From a bacterium (lineage in GTDB: Bacteria > Blakebacterota > Blakebacteria > Blakebacterales > Blakebacteraceae), in assembly GCA_025774205.1 (NCBI GenBank), contig JALGWK010000170.1, forward strand, positions 1 through 5,379: DNA of 5,379 nucleotides, read 5' to 3'. Under the pieces are notes generated by a model. That model worked only from the letters and a program-made list of their open reading frames with translations, was not told where the DNA came from and did not search any database. Position numbers and translations under genes: made by a program. Positions 1 to 4,914 of this stretch are shown here, piece by piece; position 1 is the first letter of the stretch, and the number at the start of each line of letters is the position of its first letter.

Positions 1-1038
1 GATGGTCCACTGGTTGATCAACGGCACAGCAGAGTTCATCAGGAGCACAGCGAACATCACCCCTTCGGGGTAGCCGGTGAACATCCTGATCAGCACCACG
101 AAAAAGCCGATCCCAACGCCGAACCACAGCTTCCCTTTCGGACTCAGGGGGCTGGTGACGGGATCGGTGGCGATGAAGAAGGCGCCCAGCAGGAGCGCTC
201 CGCCGAAGAGGTGGTGCATGATGGAGAGATCGGTGAGGTTGATGAGATTGGCGAAACCGGCTAACACGGCTGTCGCTCCGATGACCCCCACCGGGATCTC
301 CCAGGACGCCGAACGGCGCCAGCAGATATAGAGCCCGCCGAGCAGTATCGCCAGGGCGCTCGTCTCACCAAGCGAGCCGTTGTGGGTTCCGACGAAAAGC
401 GGCCAGAGGGAGGGCAGATCGGTCATCGCGCCTGCTGCTTCCTTGGCGGCTGCCAGCGGCGTGGCCTGCGTGACCACTTCGAGCGCTTCGCCGGCCCGGA
501 CGTAGGCACCAGCGCCCATCACCCGCGCGAAGCTGATCATCACGAAGAAGGCCCGTCCGACCATGGCCGGGTTGAAGATGTTCTGACCCAGCCCGCCAAA
601 GACCGTCTTGCCGATTCCGATCGCGACCGTGGTTCCGATGACCGGCACATACCACGGTGCGCTCCAGGGGAGCGAGAGGCCGAGGATCACCGCCGTTATG
701 ACCGCCGAGAAGTCCCCGATCGGGATCGGTTTGCCGGTCATCCGCGTGAAGACCGACTCCGCGATCAGGGCAGTGATGAGGCAGATCCCCACCTGAATGA
801 CCGAATACCAGCCGAAGACGACGATCGAGGCGAGCATCACCGGCGCCAGACCGATGAGGACGTCTATCATCATCCCCTTCGTGGTAACCGAGGTATCGGA
901 GAGATGGGGTGAGGGCGCGACGATGTTGCCGACCACAGGGCCTTCCGGCTCCTTCGGCTCGGCCTTTGGCTCTTCAGGAGCTGCCTGCGGCTCCTCCGTC
1001 GCGTCGTCCGGGTTGTTCCGTGCTTCTGGTTCCACCAT
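1..1038 (-). CDS. rnfD: RnfD, membrane flavoprotein subunit of the Rnf ferredoxin:NAD+ oxidoreductase (3' end outside window)
   Basis: RnfD is an integral membrane subunit of the Rnf complex, which moves electrons from reduced ferredoxin to NAD+ and pumps Na+ or H+. In this family it carries a covalently bound FMN. Exactly 346 codons are visible with no stop, so the C-terminus lies beyond the left edge. Hallmarks seen: PSPH at residues 42-45, the GQNIFNPAMVGRAF block at 151-164, TQATPLA at 190-196 with Thr193 as the likely FMN attachment site, FIATDPVTSP at 288-297, and a C-terminal block at 311-335 containing IRMFTGYPEG. Several hydrophobic segments begin at about residue 58. The ATG at 1038 lies 30 nt after the rnfC stop and has a GGAAGAG ribosome-binding site 9 nt upstream. 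This start gives about 36 Pro/Glu/Ala-rich residues before the usual beginning of the family; a GTG at 936 would give a conventional N-terminus. Identity is secure, the start less so. Confidence 0.95.
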   Translation of the reverse strand, partial: MVEPEARNNPDDATEEPQAAPEEPKAEPKEPEGPVVGNIVAPSPHLSDTSVTTKGMMIDVLIGLAPVMLASIVVFGWYSVIQVGICLITALIAESVFTRMTGKPIPIGDFSAVITAVILGLSLPWSAPWYVPVIGTTVAIGIGKTVFGGLGQNIFNPAMVGRAFFVMISFARVMGAGAYVRAGEALEVVTQATPLAAAKEAAGAMTDLPSLWPLFVGTHNGSLGETSALAILLGGLYICWRRSASWEIPVGVIGATAVLAGFANLINLTDLSIMHHLFGGALLLGAFFIATDPVTSPLSPKGKLWFGVGIGFFVVLIRMFTGYPEGVMFAVLLMNSAVPLINQWTI

Positions 1039-1047
1039 CAGATTCGG

Positions 1048-1054
1048 CTCTTCC
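1048..1054 (-). promoter_or_regulatory. Ribosome-binding site of rnfD (GGAAGAG)
   Basis: The minus strand reads GGAAGAG 9 nt upstream of the ATG at 1038, inside the 30-nt rnfC-rnfD gap. It favours the long rnfD start over the GTG at 936. The alternative also has purine-rich sequence before it, but that sequence doubles as Glu/Lys/Gly codons, so it is weaker evidence. Confidence 0.5.
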
Positions 1055-1068
1055 GTGACTGTGTTCGT

Positions 1069-2418
1069 TTACTTTTTGCTTAACTGGATCTTGCCGATCC
1101 GCACCAGCTGGACAAGTGGGATGCTCGCCGGACAGGTGTACGCGCAACACCCGCACTCCACACAGGCGGGCAGGTAATACCGCTCCATTACCTCGGTGTT
1201 CCCCACCCTCGCCGCCAGCGCGATCTTGGTCGGCACGAGATTGAGGGGACAGGCGTCCACACAGCGTCCGCAGCGGATACAGGCTGTTTCCGCTGAACTC
1301 CTGACATCCTCGTGGGTGAGAACGGTCACGCCGCTGGTCCCCTTGGTGACCGGCGCGTCGAGATTCCCGACCGTGAAGCCCATCATCGGTCCGCCCGAAA
1401 CGACCCTGGCGGCGTCCTCGGTCATCCCGCCGCAGTGTTCGATCAGGACCCGATAACTCACACCGATCGGCACCAGCAGGTTCTTCGGTTCCCTGATGCC
1501 GGCGCCGGTAACCGTAACCACCCGATGCGTGAGGGGTTTGCCGCGCAGAACCGCCCTGGCGATGGCTGCGATCGTGCCCACGTTCTGGACGACAACGCCG
1601 ACGTGGAGCGGCAGGCCAAGCGTGGGCACCTCACGATCAACCATCGCGACACTGAGCTGGCGCTCGGCGCCCTGCGGGTACTTTGTCTTCAGCGACTGGA
1701 CTATGATCCCGGTACCCTCGGCCGCCTTCCGCAGGGCAGCGATCGCTTTCGGCTTGTTGTTCTCGACGCCGATGCGGGCCTCCCGGGCACCGGTCGAGTG
1801 TTTCGCCAGGAGGGTGCCGGTGATGATCGCGTCGGCCGCTTCCACCATCATGCGGTAGTCGGCGGTCAGGTACGGCTCACATTCGCAGCCGTTGATGAGG
1901 AGGTATTCGATCGGAGTCTCCTCGTTCCTGGCCATCTTCACGTGGCTCGGGAACGCCGCCCCGCCCAGTCCCACAACCCCCGCTTCCAGCACGGCTTTGG
2001 AGATCTCTTCCGAGGTGTGGGTGTCCAGCCCGTCACGGGGCCATTCTCCACCGAAGAAGTCATCGAAGAGAGCCTGGCCGGAGAGGGACTGTTCGGCCGC
2101 GGCCGTGATCGGGATCATGGGCACGTGCCGGCCGTTCGGCAGGGTCGTAACGGTTGCCTTCTTGGTCTTGCCGTCGATCGAGGAGTGGACAGGCGAGGAA
2201 ATGAATCCTGTTGCCTCTCCTATCTTCTCCCCCAGCTGCACCTCCTGCTTCTTGTCCACCAGGGGCTCACATGGAGCTCCGAGGTGCTGCAGCAGCGGGA
2301 TATTGACTTCAGCCGGGATCGGCAGGATTTCGATCGGCATCTCCTCCGCCAGATGCTTCTCCTCAGGGGGATGTATGCCTCTGGCAAAGGTGGCTTCGGA
2401 AGTGGTTGCGGTGCTCAC
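1069..2418 (-). CDS. rnfC: RnfC, iron-sulfur and NADH/FMN-binding subunit of the Rnf complex
   Basis: RnfC is the peripheral cytoplasmic subunit of Rnf that interacts with NAD(H) and passes electrons through Fe-S clusters. From the GTG at 2418 it is 449 residues, the usual length for the short clostridial/Thermotoga form without the long alanine-rich C-terminal tail of E. coli RsxC. In order one sees the RGIHPPE motif near the N-terminus, a biotinyl-like region containing QHLGAPCEP and SSPVHSS, the nucleotide-binding loop GVVGLGGAAFPSHVK at 147-161, NGCECEPYLTADYRMM at 176-191, PQGAERQL at 248-255, and GGPMMG at 342-347. Two CxxCxxCxxxCP motifs follow: Cys380/383/386/390 and Cys419/422/425/429, so both 4Fe-4S clusters are intact. 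A GGAGGT site precedes the chosen start by 12 nt. An upstream in-frame ATG at 2493 would add 25 unrelated residues and lacks a comparable site. rnfD follows after 30 nt. Confidence 0.95.
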   Translation of the reverse strand: MSTATTSEATFARGIHPPEEKHLAEEMPIEILPIPAEVNIPLLQHLGAPCEPLVDKKQEVQLGEKIGEATGFISSPVHSSIDGKTKKATVTTLPNGRHVPMIPITAAAEQSLSGQALFDDFFGGEWPRDGLDTHTSEEISKAVLEAGVVGLGGAAFPSHVKMARNEETPIEYLLINGCECEPYLTADYRMMVEAADAIITGTLLAKHSTGAREARIGVENNKPKAIAALRKAAEGTGIIVQSLKTKYPQGAERQLSVAMVDREVPTLGLPLHVGVVVQNVGTIAAIARAVLRGKPLTHRVVTVTGAGIREPKNLLVPIGVSYRVLIEHCGGMTEDAARVVSGGPMMGFTVGNLDAPVTKGTSGVTVLTHEDVRSSAETACIRCGRCVDACPLNLVPTKIALAARVGNTEVMERYYLPACVECGCCAYTCPASIPLVQLVRIGKIQLSKK

Positions 2419-2430
2419 GACAGGGTCGAT

Positions 2431-2436
2431 ACCTCC
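2431..2436 (-). promoter_or_regulatory. Ribosome-binding site of rnfC (GGAGGT)
   Basis: This is the strongest Shine-Dalgarno match in the window, 12 nt upstream of the GTG at 2418. The spacing is somewhat long. No other start codon lies between it and the RGIHPPE motif, so it decides the rnfC start. Confidence 0.65.
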
Positions 2437-2465
2437 GTTATTCGCCGGTAGTGTAGATGCGGTCC

Positions 2466-2493
2466 AACATACACAGGACATGGCTCCAGGCAA
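2466..2493 (-). promoter_or_regulatory. Weak candidate promoter for the rnf operon
   Basis: On the minus strand, TTGCCT (2493-2488) and TATGTT (2471-2466) are separated by 16 nt, matching the sigma70 consensus at four of six positions in each box. Transcription would start near 2459, giving a leader of about 40 nt that includes the rnfC ribosome-binding site. A promoter is expected here because a terminator separates rnfC from rpsU. The exact placement is a guess. Confidence 0.3.
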
Positions 2494-2605
2494 GGCACTA
2501 TTGGAGTGTCAGGTCTGAATATCCTGTTTGTCGGAATGAACCACGGAACAGAGACAGAAAGAGCCCTGGTTGAGGGCAGATTTTCTGCAGTTTCATCCCC
2601 GGGTA

Positions 2606-2626
2606 CCAGTCGCCGGAAGCGACTGG
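2606..2626 (-). other. Perfect hairpin in the rnfC upstream region
   Basis: The minus strand reads CCAGTCGC, a TTCCG loop, then GCGACTGG: an 8-bp perfect inverted repeat. No T-tract follows on either strand, so it is not a simple terminator. It lies about 190 nt upstream of rnfC and 35 nt beyond the rpsU terminator. It could be an operator for a dimeric regulator or part of a structured leader RNA. Function unknown. Confidence 0.45.
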
Positions 2627-2661
2627 ATCAGACGGTCGAAACTCTCCGGAATATCAAAAGG

Positions 2662-2691
2662 AAAATGAAAAGGCCGTCCTGAAGGACGGCC
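2662..2691 (-). terminator. Rho-independent terminator of rpsU
   Basis: On the minus strand GGCCGTCC, a TTCA tetraloop and GGACGGCC form a perfect 8-bp GC-rich stem (2691-2672), followed directly by TTTTCATTTT (2671-2662). No T-run follows on the plus strand, so it acts on minus-strand transcription only. It lies 54 nt after the rpsU stop codon and isolates rpsU from rnfC. Confidence 0.85.
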
Positions 2692-2697
2692 CCGAAG

Positions 2698-2721
2698 CCC
2701 GGTTTCAGCAGGGAAACCGGG
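2698..2721 (-). other. Hairpin upstream of the rpsU terminator
   Basis: CCCGGTTTC and GAAACCGGG form a perfect 9-bp stem around a 6-nt loop, beginning 24 nt after the rpsU stop and ending 6 nt before the terminator stem. It has no T-tract of its own. It may protect the mRNA 3' end or aid termination. Confidence 0.6.
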
Positions 2722-2745
2722 GTACAGCCAGCATGTCACAACGGT

Positions 2746-2943
2746 TCAGACCTTGTCGTTCGTGGCGCGTCTCCGCTGCTTCCGCTTCTGGCTGAGCTTG
2801 CGCTGGTGTTTGCGCTCTGACGGCTTGAGGTGGTAGCGCTTGCGCTTAAGATCGGTCGTGATCCCCTCCTTCTTTACCTGTTTCTGGAAACGCTTGAGGG
2901 TCTTCTCGAAGCTCTCATTATCACGGACCTGAACGTAAGCCAC
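2746..2943 (-). CDS. rpsU: Small ribosomal subunit protein bS21
   Basis: bS21 is a small basic protein of the 30S subunit that sits near the 3' end of 16S rRNA and aids initiation. From the GTG at 2943 the product is 65 residues, typical for the family. It begins with the characteristic VQVRDNESFEKTLKRF pattern (residues 4-19), continues with KRKRYHLKPSERK, the bS21 equivalent of the usual basic-aromatic-KPSERR stretch, and ends in a very Lys/Arg-rich tail. An AAAGGA ribosome-binding site lies 10 nt upstream of this GTG. An in-frame ATG at 3018 would add 25 residues not seen in the family and has no ribosome-binding site. A promoter just downstream of the guaA coding end and a terminator after the gene suggest rpsU is largely transcribed alone, with possible read-through from guaA. 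Family certain, start likely. Confidence 0.93.
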   Translation of the reverse strand: MAYVQVRDNESFEKTLKRFQKQVKKEGITTDLKRKRYHLKPSERKHQRKLSQKRKQRRRATNDKV

Positions 2944-2953
2944 TGTTACCACA

Positions 2954-2959
2954 TCCTTT
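2954..2959 (-). promoter_or_regulatory. Ribosome-binding site of rpsU (AAAGGA)
   Basis: AAAGGA on the minus strand lies 10 nt before the GTG at 2943. It is too close to the GTG at 2952 to serve it, so it supports 2943 as the start. Confidence 0.55.
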
Positions 2960-2992
2960 ACAGCTCGGGTTTTGGCAGGGGTCTGGTCATTT

Positions 2993-3011
2993 TCGCTCAA
3001 TACCGGAGCGA
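2993..3011 (-). other. Small hairpin in the rpsU leader
   Basis: TCGCTC, a 7-nt loop and GAGCGA form a perfect 6-bp stem between the predicted rpsU promoter and its ribosome-binding site. If the predicted transcription start near 3030 is right, it lies about 20 nt into the 87-nt leader. Leaders of ribosomal protein genes can bind their own product; whether this one does is unknown. Confidence 0.3.
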
Positions 3012-3019
3012 CTGCCATG

Positions 3020-3029
3020 CTGATATCAG
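3020..3029. promoter_or_regulatory. 10-bp palindrome at the predicted rpsU transcription start
   Basis: CTGATATCAG is a perfect palindrome placed 7 nt downstream of the -10 box of the rpsU promoter candidate, around the expected transcription start. It could be an operator, but a palindrome this short can also arise by chance. Confidence 0.2.
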
Positions 3030-3036
3030 TTGAGTA

Positions 3037-3064
3037 AAAGTACGCAGGAATTGGTTGTCGTCAA
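3037..3064 (-). promoter_or_regulatory. Probable sigma70-type promoter of rpsU
   Basis: The minus strand has TTGACG (3064-3059), a 16-nt spacer and TACTTT (3042-3037). The boxes match the consensus at five and four of six positions. The -35 box begins 4 nt after the guaA stop codon, and transcription would start near 3030, about 87 nt before the rpsU GTG. No terminator is visible between guaA and this promoter. Confidence 0.5.
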
Positions 3065-3068
3065 CTCC

Positions 3069-4898
3069 TCATTCCCATTCGATCGTGGCGGGCGGTTTGT
3101 GGGTCACATCGTAAAATACCGAGGAGATGCCGGTCAACGCCTCGATGCCGTGGACCATCTCATCCACCGTCGACCAAGGCAGATCGGCGAACTTCGCGGT
3201 CATGGCCTCGGTGCTGTAAACCGGACGGAGGACGACGCATTCCCCGCCTGACGCGGGACCAAGCGGCAGCAGGACGGTGATCAGCTGCCAGGCACTGCGA
3301 TCGAGTCCGGCCGTGGTGAGTATCCTCATGGCAATGGCGTCAACTTCCTGAAGCAGCGAGAGCCGGTCGGGTGTGACAGAGGCAGCCCTCGTGATGAGCT
3401 GACCCGGGTCGTTACGGCTTACCGAATAGATCACCCGGTTGATCTCCCTGATCTCATTGGTGATCCGGGTGGAGACGTCCTCGAGGGCTCGCCACTCACG
3501 CTCCCCGCCATTCAGCATGACCGGGTGGGCGTAGGTCCGGTAGTCACCCTGGACACCGACCGACCTGGTCGGCAGAACCCGTGCGTCGTAGCCTGCCCCG
3601 GCCGCGATCTCAGCGGCGCGGGCCTCCGCCTCAGCCATCAAGACGCGCTCATCCTCCATGATCTCGGCACCGCTGTCGCAGAGGATCCGCACTCCCAGCC
3701 CGGGACCGGGAAAGGGATGTCTCCAGACGAGCGCCTCGGGCAGACCGAGTGCCATCCCCGCTTCCCTGACTTCATCCTTGTAGAGGTGGGCGAGCGGTTC
3801 GATGACCTTCCCCCGTGCGATGAGCTGCTCGATCTCCTCGACCCGGTTGTGGTGGGTCTTGATGGTGGCGGCGTGCCTCGTACCACCCGTTTCGATCGTG
3901 TCGGGGTAGATGGTCCCCTGGGCCAGCAGCCAGCCCTCCTCCAGGTCGATCCCGCCCAGCTGGTCACTGGCGACCTCGACGAACATCCGGCCGATGATCC
4001 TCCGCTTCTCCTCCGGATCGGTCACCCCTTCGAGCGGGGTGAGGAAACGGTCGACCGCGTCTACATGTTCCAGGTTGTCATAGCCCAAATCGGAAAAGGC
4101 CGCGATCACATCACGCGACTCGTTCTTCCGCATCAGACCGTTATCGATGTGGACCCCCTTCACCCGCTCCGGTCCGATTGTCTGGTTCAGCAGAGCGAAG
4201 CAGACGGTAGAGTCGACTCCGCCCGAGACCAGCAGCAGCACCCGGTCATCTCCGACCTGGTCGGCTATGTCCCGGCTTATCTCATCTATGTAGTCACCGA
4301 CGTTCCACTCCCGTGGTGCCCCGCAGAGATCGATGAAGTTCTCCAGCATCCGCATGCCGTTCGGGGTATGGGTCACCTCGGGATGGAACTGGAAACCGTA
4401 CCTGTGACGGGTGGAATCCCCCATCGCGGCGATCGGGCAGTCCTCGGTGGAGCCGAGAACTTCGAAGCCGTCGGGCAGCTGCACGATCTGGTCCCCGTGA
4501 CTCATCCAGACCTCTTCCCGGTCGGAGAGTCCGCGCAGGGGGCCTTCCCCGGCGGCGATCCTCAGGGTCGCGGTCCCGAATTCCCTCACCTCACCGCGGG
4601 CGACTTGCCCCCCAAGCTGCTGGGCCAGCAGGTGATGCCCGTAGCAGAGTCCCAGCATCGGCAGATTGTATTCGAAGAGTTCAGCGTTGTAAGGCGGTTG
4701 ACTTGGATCGTAGACGCTGCTCGGTCCACCGGAGAGGATGATGCCGACGGCATGTTCCAGGACCGCCGCGTCGACGTCGGGCGGCACGATCTCCGAATAC
4801 ATGCCGAGCCGCCTGATACGATTGGCGATCAGGTGAGCGTACTGGCCCCCGAAGTCGAGGACGGCAATGAAGGATCTTGAGGGGATTTCAGTGGTCAT
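3069..4898 (-). CDS. guaA: GMP synthase (glutamine-hydrolysing), long eukaryote-like form
   Basis: GuaA converts XMP, ATP and glutamine to GMP in the cytoplasm, the last step of guanine nucleotide synthesis. From the ATG at 4898 it has 609 residues, against about 525 in E. coli. The class I glutaminase domain shows LDFGGQY at 14-20, GLCYGHH with catalytic Cys85, and FHPEVTH with His172 and Glu174. The ATP-pyrophosphatase domain shows the SGGVDS loop at 225-230, HIDNGLMRKNE at 250-260, LAQGTIYPDTIE at 325-336, and HPFPGPGLGVRIL at 394-406. The dimerisation domain carries SVGVQGDYRTY (446-456), about 95 extra residues, then RPVYSTEAMTA and the terminal KPPATIEWE. The extra part and motifs such as HIDNG.MRK resemble the human enzyme more than the E. 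coli one. The start is 16 nt after the nadB stop; no clear ribosome-binding site is seen. An upstream ATG at 4964 would overlap nadB. All catalytic motifs are intact. Confidence 0.97.
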   Translation of the reverse strand: MTTEIPSRSFIAVLDFGGQYAHLIANRIRRLGMYSEIVPPDVDAAVLEHAVGIILSGGPSSVYDPSQPPYNAELFEYNLPMLGLCYGHHLLAQQLGGQVARGEVREFGTATLRIAAGEGPLRGLSDREEVWMSHGDQIVQLPDGFEVLGSTEDCPIAAMGDSTRHRYGFQFHPEVTHTPNGMRMLENFIDLCGAPREWNVGDYIDEISRDIADQVGDDRVLLLVSGGVDSTVCFALLNQTIGPERVKGVHIDNGLMRKNESRDVIAAFSDLGYDNLEHVDAVDRFLTPLEGVTDPEEKRRIIGRMFVEVASDQLGGIDLEEGWLLAQGTIYPDTIETGGTRHAATIKTHHNRVEEIEQLIARGKVIEPLAHLYKDEVREAGMALGLPEALVWRHPFPGPGLGVRILCDSGAEIMEDERVLMAEAEARAAEIAAGAGYDARVLPTRSVGVQGDYRTYAHPVMLNGGEREWRALEDVSTRITNEIREINRVIYSVSRNDPGQLITRAASVTPDRLSLLQEVDAIAMRILTTAGLDRSAWQLITVLLPLGPASGGECVVLRPVYSTEAMTAKFADLPWSTVDEMVHGIEALTGISSVFYDVTHKPPATIEWE

Positions 4899-4914
4899 GG
4901 TTGTGAATCTGTAT

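Larger units (their letters stand above)
2419..2745. other. Intergenic region between rpsU and rnfC (327 bp)
   Basis: I find no credible gene on either strand here. The part next to rpsU holds two hairpins, the second a rho-independent terminator. The part next to rnfC (2419-2661) holds a perfect 8-bp hairpin at 2606-2626, a weaker 5-bp hairpin (GCCCT/AGGGC) at 2563-2577, a weak promoter candidate and the rnfC ribosome-binding site. In-frame extension of rnfC into it (ATG at 2493) gives residues unlike the RnfC family. Confidence 0.8.

Noticed and set aside
382-1177. Plus-strand open frames of 176 and 126 codons opposite rnfD
   Set aside because: They are antisense to an uninterrupted RnfD reading frame and have no recognisable protein features.
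1312-2451. Long plus-strand open frame of 379 codons opposite rnfC
   Set aside because: It is the antisense shadow of a clear RnfC gene in GC-rich DNA; its translation resembles no family and has low-complexity composition.
2419-2493. Upstream ATG start for rnfC at 2493
   Set aside because: It adds 25 residues unlike the family, while GGAGGT before the GTG at 2418 gives a standard 449-residue RnfC.
2606-2626. Hairpin as a second terminator
   Set aside because: No T-rich tract follows the stem on either strand.
3525-4880. Long plus-strand open frame of 451 codons opposite guaA
   Set aside because: It mirrors guaA codons on the other strand, and the guaA motifs on the minus strand are unambiguous.
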